The notes under the pieces are model-generated. The model had not been told where the DNA came from and did no database searches. It worked only from the letters and a program-made list of their open reading frames with translations. Below, piece after piece: positions 40,180-49,331 of a stretch of DNA of 64,000 nucleotides. Source of the DNA: Deinococcus budaensis (GTDB taxonomy: Bacteria > Deinococcota > Deinococci > Deinococcales > Deinococcaceae). The position numbers and the translations under genes are program-made. Each line of letters starts with the position of its first letter. The first letter of the stretch is position 1. The DNA lies in the NCBI RefSeq assembly GCF_014201885.1, contig NZ_JACHFN010000005.1, positions 62,001 through 126,000 on the forward strand, given 5' to 3'.

Positions 40180-42720
40180 ATGTCCTTTCTGACCAGTCTT
40201 CGGGATGCCCTGACGCCTGTACGCCAGACCAGTTGGACCGAGAAGTCCCCGTTACTGGGAATCCGCCAGGGGGTCCACGTCGCGCGGAACGGCTCGGCCG
40301 AGATCGGGTTCGAATTCCATCTCCCGAACGCGCTGCAAGTGTCTAACGCCGTACGTGACAGCATCAAACACACCCACAACATCCTGCTGAGCCAGGCCCT
40401 GCCGGTCGGCTCACGCGGACGCATCATCATCGAGAACCGCGACATGCCCGAAAAAGAGGTGCGGAGCTACATGCTCGAGGCGCAGGGTCAGCAGGACATC
40501 CTGAGCGCCGTGGTGCAGGCGGACAACGACCTTCTGGAACGTGACCGCCGCGCCGGGAAATTGAAGCGCACGCGCTATTACCTCACCGTCAAGGTCAACC
40601 GCAAGACTCCGAAGAACCGCAGCCTATCCGAACGGGAACTTGGCATTCTGACCGACTACTGCAACGCCTACGCGGGCCGGCTGGGCGACGCCATGCACGC
40701 GGCCGGTCTGTCGCCCCGCCGGATGGGGACGCAGGACATCGCCAACCTGATCTACAGCTACCGCAACAAGCAGTTCGGCGACATGCCGGGCGAATACCGC
40801 AGCGTGGTCCCCACCGGCGACGCTTCAGTTCGCTCGCTGCAAGCCGACGACCGCATTCAGCTTCCCTCCCCGCGCCGCCAGCTCACGGAAAGCTCGGTGG
40901 ACAAGTCCAATCCCGGGTTTCTGGTTGTGGGCACACGCCTGGTCAACGTCGTGAGTTACTCCGAGGTGGGCGAGGGCACGCAGAGCGGGATGCTGGAGCA
41001 GCTCCTGGCCGCCCTGCGGGACGTCGAGTATTACCTGATCATCGATTTCGTCATCGTTGATCCCACCACCAAGAAAGCCGCCCTGGCGTACAAGGCCGAA
41101 GGGGCTGGCAACACCCTGGCCGAGGGAGGCGGTTCCGCAAACAGGGCGATCTCCGACGAGATGGAGGAGGCGCTGTACGCCATCACGCGCGGCAAGGCCA
41201 AGATGGTGAACTTCGGACTGGCCATGGTGATCTACGCGCGGACGCAAGACGAGCTGAACTACGCCACCAACCGGGCGCGCGCGGAGATGGGGCAACTGGG
41301 AGGGGCGCTGGCCCGGGTCGGGAACGTGGACAATATCCGGCAGTACGAGGTGCTGGAACCGTTCAACGGTCTGACCAACCAGTACCTGTTCGACGGCCGC
41401 ACGATCAATGTGGCCGGTCTAATTCCGCAGGTGGGCGCCTGGGAGGGCACGCCAGACCCCCTGGTCGTCTTCCGGAACCGGCACGGCGGGCTCACGCCGA
41501 TCAACCAGGCGGTGGGAACCAACAACTCCGGGACGTTCATCATCGGCACGGCAGGCAGCGGCAAGAGCAACCTGAACATGACGTTCCTGCTCAACGTGCG
41601 CGCCATCGGTGGCAAGGTCTATATCCTGGACCTCAAAAAGGACTACGACGCCGTGGTGGAGGCGGTCGAGGGCGAAATCATCGAAATCTGCCCGGGTGCC
41701 GTGCTGCCGAACGGCAAGCCGGTGTGCATCAACATGTTCGACCTCCCCCCGGGTGGGATCACCGCGACGGCGGAGAAGCGCGGCCTGCTGATGGGCATGT
41801 TCAAGGCGCTGCTGATGCCCAGCGGCGGGCTGGGGCCACTCGACTACACTATCCTCACCAGCGCGCTCGAGGCCGCCTACGACCTGGCAGTCAAGCGGAT
41901 TCCCACCGGGGACGGAAAGTACCGCGAAGAGTTCAAGGAATTCTACCTCGGGGACTTCGTGCGGATTCTCAGGAACCTGCCAACCGTGGCGGGCGTCGCG
42001 CCGAACAAGACCATGCAGGATGCCATCGACATCCTGGGTGCCCGGCTCGGGGCCTTTACAGGCAAGGGGGAACTCGCGTCTTTCCTGAACGGCCCCACGA
42101 CGGTCCGCATCGGAAGCGACGTGACGAGTTTCAACATTTCCGCCATGCGTGACGAGTCGGCCCGGGAACTGCGGCGTATCGGAATGATCCTGCTCGTCGA
42201 CCTGATCTGGCGCAGCGGTTTGGACAACCCGGGCGTGATCAAGTACCCCGTGTTCGAGGAGCTGGGAGCGATGGCGGAGATCGAGGAGGCCGCGAAGTTC
42301 GTGGCCGAGATGTTCAAGGTCGGGCGCACCTTCGGTTTCTACCCGGTCGGGCTCAGCCAGGAGATCGGGGACATCGAGAACCTGGGGGGCATCATCAACA
42401 ACAGTGCCCTGCGCCTGATCGGCAGCGTCACGCCCGACGAGGCCGAGAAGATCGTGACCACCCTGAAGCTGAACGAGGCCACCCACGCCAGCATCAACAG
42501 CCTGGGCGGCGGCGCCAACTTCCGTGAGTACGTGGCGATTATGGAGCTGTCGAATGGAACCACGGTTGGCGACGTGATTCAGAACCACCTGACCCCGCTG
42601 AAGCGCTGGTTGACCAGCAGCCACCCGGCGGACAAGGAACGCCGCGAGGAGTACACCCGTCGCCTGGGCGGCAACCGGATGTCCGCGGTGCTGGCCCTGG
42701 CCGGTCATTTCGTCAACTGA
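40180..42720 (+). CDS. virB4: VirB4-family T4SS ATPase
   Basis: This 846-residue cytoplasmic ATPase powers pilus assembly and transfer. The N-terminal 420 residues are the VirB4 docking domain. The ATPase domain has Walker A GTAGSGKS (about 457-464), YILDLKKDYD, the Walker B-like block YPVFEELGAM (about 686-695) and VGLSQEIGDI, followed by the NNSALRLIGSV segment typical of VirB4/TraC. The start was placed at 40180, 6 bases after the TACGGT promoter element; the open frame upstream is a shadow of virB2-virB3. Its length is normal for VirB4. Confidence 0.92.
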   Translation: MSFLTSLRDALTPVRQTSWTEKSPLLGIRQGVHVARNGSAEIGFEFHLPNALQVSNAVRDSIKHTHNILLSQALPVGSRGRIIIENRDMPEKEVRSYMLEAQGQQDILSAVVQADNDLLERDRRAGKLKRTRYYLTVKVNRKTPKNRSLSERELGILTDYCNAYAGRLGDAMHAAGLSPRRMGTQDIANLIYSYRNKQFGDMPGEYRSVVPTGDASVRSLQADDRIQLPSPRRQLTESSVDKSNPGFLVVGTRLVNVVSYSEVGEGTQSGMLEQLLAALRDVEYYLIIDFVIVDPTTKKAALAYKAEGAGNTLAEGGGSANRAISDEMEEALYAITRGKAKMVNFGLAMVIYARTQDELNYATNRARAEMGQLGGALARVGNVDNIRQYEVLEPFNGLTNQYLFDGRTINVAGLIPQVGAWEGTPDPLVVFRNRHGGLTPINQAVGTNNSGTFIIGTAGSGKSNLNMTFLLNVRAIGGKVYILDLKKDYDAVVEAVEGEIIEICPGAVLPNGKPVCINMFDLPPGGITATAEKRGLLMGMFKALLMPSGGLGPLDYTILTSALEAAYDLAVKRIPTGDGKYREEFKEFYLGDFVRILRNLPTVAGVAPNKTMQDAIDILGARLGAFTGKGELASFLNGPTTVRIGSDVTSFNISAMRDESARELRRIGMILLVDLIWRSGLDNPGVIKYPVFEELGAMAEIEEAAKFVAEMFKVGRTFGFYPVGLSQEIGDIENLGGIINNSALRLIGSVTPDEAEKIVTTLKLNEATHASINSLGGGANFREYVAIMELSNGTTVGDVIQNHLTPLKRWLTSSHPADKERREEYTRRLGGNRMSAVLALAGHFVN

Positions 42721-42750
42721 CGGACCCAGAGTGCCTTTCGGGAGGAACCT

Positions 42751-43698
42751 ATGAAAAGAACGTTGCTGACCGTCACGGCCACCGTCTTGCTGTCCACCGG
42801 CCCCGCGCAGGCCGCAGGAAGTGTGGGCGGCGTGCCGCTGCCCAGCCAGGCGCAGAGCGCTTACGACTTCTACCAGCGCAACCAGGCCTGGCTCCAGTCC
42901 CTGACCGACCTGAAAAGCATCAGTGACCGGATTTTCAGCGAGGACAACCTGAAGAACCTCGGCTCAGTCATGCTCCAGCGGCTGGCCGACCAGGGCTTCA
43001 ACACCGCGGGCATCGACCCGGAGGGCTTCCTCAACGACCTGCAACAGCAGATCGACGCGATCAAGGAGGAGATCAGCAAAGGTCAGGCGTTCGTCGCCTC
43101 GGCCGCGTTCCTGAAGCCCGGCACGAACGAGGTGGACACCGCGATCGCTTTCAACCCGACCCTCCAGCAGATGAAACGCGACAGCGCCGTGCAAAACGTA
43201 CAGGCGGACGAGCTGACCAAGTCGCAGTTGCAAAATACGGCCGACAGCGCCAGGACCGTCGAAGAGGCCGTCACCACGGCGAACACGCTTCAGGACCGGG
43301 CCAAAGATGTCGCTACCCAGGCGCTGCACCTGGGGAACGCCCTGAACGGCGCTGACTCCACCCGGGACGGCGTGCAGGTGCTGGGGCAGATCGTCCTCGA
43401 AGACATGAACAACCGGGCCATGAGCGACGCGGCGCTGGCCGCGCAGTTCGCGCAGCTCTCGCGCAGCCTGGACATCACCAACCAGACGATGGGAGCCGTG
43501 GTGAGCGACCTGATTGCCCGGAAGAAGGGCGAGGCGCTCGCGCGTCAACAGATTGTGGAAGAGCAGGTGGCCCGCTCACAGGCGCGCGCCGACGAAACGG
43601 CCAGGTCGGTCCGTGCGACGGGCAGCGCCATTGTGGAGATCACGACGGCACCGGAGACCAATACCGAGAACACCGGCCAGTTGCTGCGGGGGAACTGA
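42751..43698 (+). CDS. virB5: VirB5/TrbJ-like exported protein
   Basis: The protein has 315 residues with a good ribosome site (GGGAGGAACCT). A signal peptide (MKRTLLTVTATVLLSTGPAQA) is followed by a wholly helical mature part with coiled-coil features, as in VirB5/TrbJ minor pilins (SAYDFYQRNQAWLQSL, LQQQIDAIKEEISKGQAF). Its TGA overlaps the ATG of virB6 (43696-43700). VirB5 normally sits at the pilus tip. The assignment is by fold, export and position between VirB4 and VirB6. Confidence 0.72.
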   Translation: MKRTLLTVTATVLLSTGPAQAAGSVGGVPLPSQAQSAYDFYQRNQAWLQSLTDLKSISDRIFSEDNLKNLGSVMLQRLADQGFNTAGIDPEGFLNDLQQQIDAIKEEISKGQAFVASAAFLKPGTNEVDTAIAFNPTLQQMKRDSAVQNVQADELTKSQLQNTADSARTVEEAVTTANTLQDRAKDVATQALHLGNALNGADSTRDGVQVLGQIVLEDMNNRAMSDAALAAQFAQLSRSLDITNQTMGAVVSDLIARKKGEALARQQIVEEQVARSQARADETARSVRATGSAIVEITTAPETNTENTGQLLRGN

Positions 43699-45314
43699 TG
43701 CAGGGATCATTCCGCTTCGCGTTCATGCTGGGCATTCTTGCGCTGACCCTGTTGGGCAACGCCGGGGCCACCACGACGCCGGGGCTCTTCGAGGTCAACC
43801 TGTCCGACTACGTGCAAAATCCCCGGATCTGGATGGATACCCTGGCCAAGGACATCGGCGACCAGCGGCTGATCCAGTCGCTCGCCCTGTACGGCATGTA
43901 CATCGCCGGTGGCATGGGCCTGTACGTGATCTTTTTCAAGGGCATCTTCCGCAACAACTGGGGAGTGGCCACCCTGACCATGTTCAAGATTCTCGCCGTG
44001 CTGGCCATCATGGATGCCACCCGAGATGGCAACGGGCCGGTCTGGGCCGTCATCGACAGTTCCACCGCCGGGTGGTCGGCGCTCTACACCACGGCCTCCA
44101 GGCTCGCCAGCCCATTGATCAAGGATGCCGTCGAGGTGGGCACGGCGGACATGGCGAACGCGGCCCACGAGTACCTGATGGCGGCGGGCGCAGCGTCGGG
44201 CATCGCGGAGGTCATCACGACGGCGCAGTGGAAGAACCCGAACAATCCGCTCGACGACACGACCGTGCAGGCCCTGGTCACGGCCGAGCAGCAGGCCCGG
44301 CAGATCTCACCGCTGGACCGCGCGAGTTGGATCGTGCAACTGGGCTACGTGCTGATCCTCGGATTTTTCGCACTCTTCACCTCGATCATCCTGGGAAGCG
44401 GCTTCAGCCTGATCCTCGGCAGTCTGCTGCTGCCGTTTGGCGTGGTGGCGTGGGGCATCGGCGACGGCCGGATGCTCAAGTACATCCTCATGCTGGTGAT
44501 CGGGGCGTGGCTGACCGCTGCCGTGACGCCCTTCGTCATGGTTCTGTCCGCCAAGATCGCGGTGCAGTACCCCCAGCAGGTGCTCACTAACCAGATCAAG
44601 AGCAGGACAGCCGACCTCAATGCCCTGGCCTATCAGTACCGAGAAGAGATGGTGAAGTGCATGTCGGGCACCACCGGTCAGGGGAACGAGTTGGGCGTTC
44701 CCAAGTGGCTCGGCGGTGACTCCGCCTGCTCTGGAATCAAGGCCTTCTTCCTCCAGATCAACGCCGGGTTGCAGTCGTTCTGGAGCATGGTCCGGGGGTT
44801 CATCCTGTTCGTCATCGCCATGGTTGTGGCTCAGGGCATCGCGGCCGCCCAGCTCCGGCGCGTCCCGGGCTTCCTGGCGAGCGCACTCAGCACGGGCATT
44901 GACTCGACCGTGTACGGCATTCAGACAGCAGGTGCGGGCATGTTGGCCCGCATGGGGGGGGGCGCCATGCGGGGCATGTCCGGACCCGCCGGGAACCTGG
45001 CGACCACCGGCGGCCGGGCACTCGTGGGCGGCGCGAACGCCACTGCGGGAGGCGTGGGCTACATGGGCAAGAACGCCACGGACTCGTACCGAACCGCTCG
45101 GCTCGGAAACGAGATGAACCGGACGATCCGGGACGCCCCTGGACAGTCCAGCCGTGAGACGTACTCGAACGCCGCCTCACGGATGAGCCCGCAGGGCGGC
45201 ACGCAGACCAGACCCCAGCAGCCGTACACCGGGAACAGCGGCAACCCTGGCAGCGCGCGCGGCACGGCCGCCGACGTGGGCGCCAAGAGCGGCCGGACCA
45301 ACCAGAAGAACTGA
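43698..45314 (+). CDS. virB6: VirB6/TrbL-like polytopic channel protein
   Basis: The protein has 538 residues: a signal-like N-terminus, then five to six transmembrane helices (LALYGMYIAGGMGLYVIFFK; VLILGFFALFTSIILGSGFS; ILGSLLLPFGVVAWGIG; YILMLVIGAWLTAAVTPFVM; FWSMVRGFILFVIAMVVAQG) and a Gly/Ala/Ser/Asn-rich cytoplasmic tail of about 130 residues. This is the TrbL/VirB6 pattern. A run of nine G (44954-44962) encodes Met-Gly-Gly-Gly near the end of the membrane part. Start coupled to virB5. Confidence 0.82.
   Translation: MQGSFRFAFMLGILALTLLGNAGATTTPGLFEVNLSDYVQNPRIWMDTLAKDIGDQRLIQSLALYGMYIAGGMGLYVIFFKGIFRNNWGVATLTMFKILAVLAIMDATRDGNGPVWAVIDSSTAGWSALYTTASRLASPLIKDAVEVGTADMANAAHEYLMAAGAASGIAEVITTAQWKNPNNPLDDTTVQALVTAEQQARQISPLDRASWIVQLGYVLILGFFALFTSIILGSGFSLILGSLLLPFGVVAWGIGDGRMLKYILMLVIGAWLTAAVTPFVMVLSAKIAVQYPQQVLTNQIKSRTADLNALAYQYREEMVKCMSGTTGQGNELGVPKWLGGDSACSGIKAFFLQINAGLQSFWSMVRGFILFVIAMVVAQGIAAAQLRRVPGFLASALSTGIDSTVYGIQTAGAGMLARMGGGAMRGMSGPAGNLATTGGRALVGGANATAGGVGYMGKNATDSYRTARLGNEMNRTIRDAPGQSSRETYSNAASRMSPQGGTQTRPQQPYTGNSGNPGSARGTAADVGAKSGRTNQKN
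44954..44962. repeat. homopolymer run of nine G in virB6
   Basis: Nine G (ATG GGG GGG GGC) lie inside the virB6 reading frame. A slip of one base would replace the C-terminal tail and leave the membrane helices intact. Confidence 0.6.
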
Positions 45315-45390
45315 CCTCACAACCAGCAGCAACCCCTTCCAGGCGGGCCGTCATCTGACCGCCCGCCTGCACTCACTCAAGGAACGGACG

Positions 45391-48354
45391 ATGCTACAGA
45401 AACGGAACAACATCGAGAACCTCCTCGTGAAGTCGAGGTCGCCGTGGGCGGTCCTGGGCATGACCCTGTGCCTCGCCGCGTTCTTGGGCGGCCTTGCGTA
45501 TGGCGTGGGTGAGCTGATCAAGCTCATGGTCGGTCTGGGAAAAGAGCTGATCGGCCTGGGCTGGGGGCGCGTGTACTCTCAGGAAAGCCCGCTGATGGTG
45601 TTCACCTACTGCCTGGGAGACGGGCGCTGTGCACCTGGGGCCAACAAGGCGCTGTCGGCCGCCTTTCCCTACCTGCCGTTCGCCCTGAGCTTCGTGCCGC
45701 TGGCCGGAGCCGCCCTGATCCACCGCGCAGGAGGTGGCAACAAGCACGTGAAGATGCCTGGCCAGCAACGTTGGGCGCTGGAGACGGACGACAAGATCAA
45801 GGTCTATGTCAGGGGAGACAAGGACCGACCAGAGAACAAGCAGAGCGGTTACCTCGGCTACTTTATGCGGCCCGCGGGCACCGACCGGTTCGACCTGAAA
45901 AAGCTCGAAATGATGATGCCCCCGGTCGAGGACCGCTGCACCAACACCATCATCATTTCCGGCGTCGGCGGCGGGAAAACTTCCGGCCTCTTCATTCCAC
46001 AGCTCATGATAGACGCCATCCAGGGCAACAGCGTGATCCTGTTCGACCTGAAGTACCCCAACCGCAAGGGGTTCTACAACATGATCGCGTTCTGGCACCG
46101 GCTCGGGCGACAGGTGCAGCTCTTCACCCCGTTTTCCGAGGACACGCTGCACATGCCGCTGCTCGACAGCGTGACGGACATGAAGACGGCCCTGGAGGTG
46201 GCCGAGAGCATCATCACCCCGCCCGAGTATCAGAAGGAGGTTGGCGAGCACTACAAGAGCGTGGAGCGGCACACACTGGCCTCGATCATGCTGGCCGTCG
46301 CCAATCACCCCGTGCAGTCCAAACGCACCTTCCGTGAGGTGCTGCGCATCGCCCAGTCCACCAAGACCGAGCTCGAGCAGTGGTATCAGCGCGAAAGCGC
46401 GAACAATCCCGAGATCAAGGAGGCGATGAAGGGTATCTTCGACCGCTCGCCAGCCGCCAACGCGGACATGCTGCGGGGACTGATCTCGGAACTGAAGATC
46501 TTCTTCAACCCGGTCTTGGAACGGGCCACGACCAGCAGCCCGGGACGCAACCTGAAGCTGGTGGACGTGTTCAAAAGGCCGACACTCCTGTACGTCGGTA
46601 TTGAGCAGGAACACCTGGTGGACGGCTCCGGGGAGACGCTGATCAAACTGATCAATCGCCAGGTGGACCGGGTCGCGTTACAGGAATCCGCGCGGCAGGG
46701 CGGGACCCTGGCCATTCACGTCGAAAAAGTCTTCGACGAGTTCAACAGCTTTGGTCGGCAGGGCAACATGATGCGCTCGACGGCCACCAACCGTGAGCGC
46801 AACATCGGCATGACCATCGGCGTCCAGAACAGCAGCCAGGGGCGCTTGGTGTATGGCGACCTGTACTACTCGGCGATGACCGAGAACGTTATCGGCCACA
46901 CCATCCTTCTCCCCTACGGCATCACCGGTCAGGACGCCATCAACTGGTCGAAGTTGCTGGGAAACACGAGCAAGGTGGTGACGGGTGAAAGTGCCGCAAA
47001 CGACCAGTTCCTGCCCACGCCGTTCAAGGGGCGGCGCACCACCTCGGAGCGCGTGGAGCGGCAGGCCTTCCTGCCTCCAGAGGAATTCGCCACATACACC
47101 AAGAACGAGGGTGTCCTGTTGATGATGGGGTGCCCGCCAGTTCGCATCAAACTGCCGCGTTACGACGCTCGGTTTGTGGTCTCCGTACCCTGGTGGCAGT
47201 TGTGGTCTCGCCCAGTCGAGAACCGCATAGCAAAGGTCTACCGGAACGTCATGGGGAAGGTCGCGCCCGGCGTGCTGACCGACCAGCTTCTGGCCGATCC
47301 CAGCTTCCGTCATCAGGGGCGGGCACCCGTGCAGGAGAACGCCCCGGAGACTCCTGAGGCGCTGTTGCATGCCTGGGCGGACGCCGCGCTGGAACAGGGC
47401 GCCCGGGTGCGTCTTGTCAGGGCGACCAATCCCCCGAAAATCTACGTTTCCAGCGACTCGTTCGAGTCCCCAGTCTCGGCCGAACAGGTCGCGTTCTTGG
47501 TGGACCAGAGCAAGTGGCTGGCCCGCGGTGCGGCGGGCACAGAGTTGCGCATCACGGACGCGGGACAGGCCCTGCTCGGCGAGACCAAGATGAAGCGTTT
47601 CACGGACGCCGAGGTGCTGGGGCCGATCATGCGCTGGATGCGTCAGCGGGCGCCCAGCATCGAACACCATCCGGTCCGCGACGCGTTGCCGGAAGACCAG
47701 CGCCAGGAGGTCACGGCGTACTACGAGTACGAGATGCTGGCGATGCCCTCCACGGTGCTGCGCGAGTTGCTCGGCGTGGTCCCAGAACTGCCCACCAAGC
47801 GTCTCGGGACCAAGAACCTGGTGGTGGTCCCGTTGAACGATCCCGCGAGGCTCAGGGCAGCCGTAGACGCCGCCCGCGAGGCCGCCGAGATGCACCCCAA
47901 TGGCGAGGCCAAGGGCTGGGGCAAGGCGAGACAGGAGGCTGCCGCGAACCAGCCTCCCGTCGACCCTGAACCGCGCCCGAAGCCCGCGAAGACAGGACAG
48001 TCAAAGACCTCCAAGAAGGAGTCCAGAAAGGCACCGACCCTGCTCGAGGAGCACGCCTTGCTGAGGGCCCGGGAGGCTGCCGAAATCGCAGAGGTCGCCG
48101 AGATGGAGGCGGCACCCGCCCCCGCTCCAAAACCGGTCAGGACACCTCGCAAGAAGTCGGGAACATCACCGTCCCCAGCAAGCAACCAGCCCCCGATTTT
48201 CCTGCCTTTGCCGGAACTGGAGCGAACCTCAACCGGCCTACCCTCAGAGCAGGCAGGTGCAACGGAGCCCACGCCCGAGTCCAGTTCAAACGTGGAGGCC
48301 GTGCCAGACGTCATGGCGATTTTCACGGCCAACCGTATGAGGGGAGAGGAATGA
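45391..48354 (+). CDS. virD4: VirD4/TraG-family coupling ATPase
   Basis: The protein has 987 residues. Two N-terminal transmembrane helices (AVLGMTLCLAAFLGGLAYGV and YLPFALSFVPLAGAALI) precede the ATPase: Walker A SGVGGGKT (about 190-197), VILFDLKYPNRKGFYN, and Walker B region KVFDEFNSFG (about 444-453). The C-terminal 370 residues are extra and end in a charged Pro/Lys/Ala-rich tail, perhaps for substrate binding. It would bring DNA or protein to the channel. The partner relaxase is not in this window. The stop overlaps the next start (ATGA at 48351-48354). Confidence 0.88.
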   Translation: MLQKRNNIENLLVKSRSPWAVLGMTLCLAAFLGGLAYGVGELIKLMVGLGKELIGLGWGRVYSQESPLMVFTYCLGDGRCAPGANKALSAAFPYLPFALSFVPLAGAALIHRAGGGNKHVKMPGQQRWALETDDKIKVYVRGDKDRPENKQSGYLGYFMRPAGTDRFDLKKLEMMMPPVEDRCTNTIIISGVGGGKTSGLFIPQLMIDAIQGNSVILFDLKYPNRKGFYNMIAFWHRLGRQVQLFTPFSEDTLHMPLLDSVTDMKTALEVAESIITPPEYQKEVGEHYKSVERHTLASIMLAVANHPVQSKRTFREVLRIAQSTKTELEQWYQRESANNPEIKEAMKGIFDRSPAANADMLRGLISELKIFFNPVLERATTSSPGRNLKLVDVFKRPTLLYVGIEQEHLVDGSGETLIKLINRQVDRVALQESARQGGTLAIHVEKVFDEFNSFGRQGNMMRSTATNRERNIGMTIGVQNSSQGRLVYGDLYYSAMTENVIGHTILLPYGITGQDAINWSKLLGNTSKVVTGESAANDQFLPTPFKGRRTTSERVERQAFLPPEEFATYTKNEGVLLMMGCPPVRIKLPRYDARFVVSVPWWQLWSRPVENRIAKVYRNVMGKVAPGVLTDQLLADPSFRHQGRAPVQENAPETPEALLHAWADAALEQGARVRLVRATNPPKIYVSSDSFESPVSAEQVAFLVDQSKWLARGAAGTELRITDAGQALLGETKMKRFTDAEVLGPIMRWMRQRAPSIEHHPVRDALPEDQRQEVTAYYEYEMLAMPSTVLRELLGVVPELPTKRLGTKNLVVVPLNDPARLRAAVDAAREAAEMHPNGEAKGWGKARQEAAANQPPVDPEPRPKPAKTGQSKTSKKESRKAPTLLEEHALLRAREAAEIAEVAEMEAAPAPAPKPVRTPRKKSGTSPSPASNQPPIFLPLPELERTSTGLPSEQAGATEPTPESSSNVEAVPDVMAIFTANRMRGEE

Positions 48355-48887
48355 AGAAGCTGTGTTGTGTTTTGACCCTTATGTTAGTGACGACGGCAGG
48401 CGCGCAGGCCTCGCCGCGGGTCGCGCTGAACGTGGCCGTCAACCTGATCGCGAGGGCGCAGAACTCGCTGCTGATCTACGCGCCGACCATGCAGAATCCT
48501 GAAGTCACCACGGCCTACCGTCAGGCCGTCGCGCGCGACGTCACGACGGTGATTATCACCACCCCAGAGGCGGTCCGGCAGGGCAGCAGGAACGAGCGCG
48601 TAGTGCAGGTGGCCTTTGCCGGTTGGGACACCGAAGTGACCCAGCTCTACGCACCGAACGTCACCAACGCGGCGACCAGCGTGCCGTTCGTGGTGATCGA
48701 CGAAACTTTCGCCCTGGTGGGCCGCAACCTCACCCGGATTCCGCTTCCGGGAGACAGCGTGCAGGTGGACCTGGTGCGTGACCCGAAAATCGTGGCGTCG
48801 CTGGTGAAGTGGGTCAAGGCAAACGCGCAGGCCAATCCACAGGTCGACCTCCTGAAGTGGTTTTCCAATCGCCTGAAACGGTCATGA
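48351..48887 (+). CDS. exported PLD-like domain protein, second copy
   Basis: The protein has 178 residues. A signal peptide (KLCCVLTLMLVTTAGAQA) precedes a PLD-like fold: LIARAQNSLLIYAPTMQNPE, DVTTVIITTPEAV, and FVVIDETFALVGRNLTR, the last matching the strand with (I)D..(V).GS.N of PLD enzymes. The HxK catalytic pair is absent here as in the 34661 protein. The two probably share ancestry and may act together as structural envelope proteins. Translation is coupled to virD4. Confidence 0.6.
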   Translation: MKKLCCVLTLMLVTTAGAQASPRVALNVAVNLIARAQNSLLIYAPTMQNPEVTTAYRQAVARDVTTVIITTPEAVRQGSRNERVVQVAFAGWDTEVTQLYAPNVTNAATSVPFVVIDETFALVGRNLTRIPLPGDSVQVDLVRDPKIVASLVKWVKANAQANPQVDLLKWFSNRLKRS

Positions 48888-48983
48888 GCAGCAGCAAGCG
48901 GTGCGGCCTCCGGGCCGCTTTGTGCTGGCCCGGCTCCCGGGCAGAACCACTCCCCATCTACGGTGCAGGGCGAGGTGATTGCA

Positions 48984-49331
48984 GTGAAACAACGGTGGTT
49001 CTACCCAGCAGATCTGTTCTTTCTCGCCTGCGTGGTCCTGGCGGTCATGGCCGCCTCCGCGGGCGGGGCCCTGGGCTACTTGATCGGCTTGGTCACGGTG
49101 GGCGTGGGCCTGATCGTCAGCATCCTCCAGCGCATCCTGGTGGCGGTGCGCCTGCCCGCCCCCGCCCTACGCGAACAGGGGCAGACGGCAGGCGGCACGT
49201 CCAGGGCCGGGACGCACCTTGGGGCCGTGGCGGGCAGCGCAGAGGCGACGGTACGCCCGGGTGCGGAGCAGGCGGGCGCCGCAGCCGCGATGCCCGGAAC
49301 GGCGCAACATGACGGTCAACTTCCCCGCTAA
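48984..49331 (+). CDS. small membrane protein of the T4SS operon
   Basis: The protein has 115 residues from a GTG at 48984, chosen because GAGGTG lies 7 bases upstream; a GTG at 48963 overlaps a TACGGT promoter-like hexamer. Two hydrophobic helices (LFFLACVVLAVMAASAGGAL, LIGLVTVGVGLIVSILQRIL) are followed by an Ala/Gly-rich tail. It overlaps the transglycosylase start by 23 bases. No family is recognised; it could fill a VirB8- or VirB3-like accessory place, but lacks the VirB8 periplasmic domain. Confidence 0.5.
   Translation: MKQRWFYPADLFFLACVVLAVMAASAGGALGYLIGLVTVGVGLIVSILQRILVAVRLPAPALREQGQTAGGTSRAGTHLGAVAGSAEATVRPGAEQAGAAAAMPGTAQHDGQLPR

Noticed and set aside
39478..42720. 1080-residue open frame covering virB4
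   Set aside because: The first 234 codons are a Ser/Arg-rich shadow of virB2 and virB3; the promoter and VirB4 homology begin at 40180.
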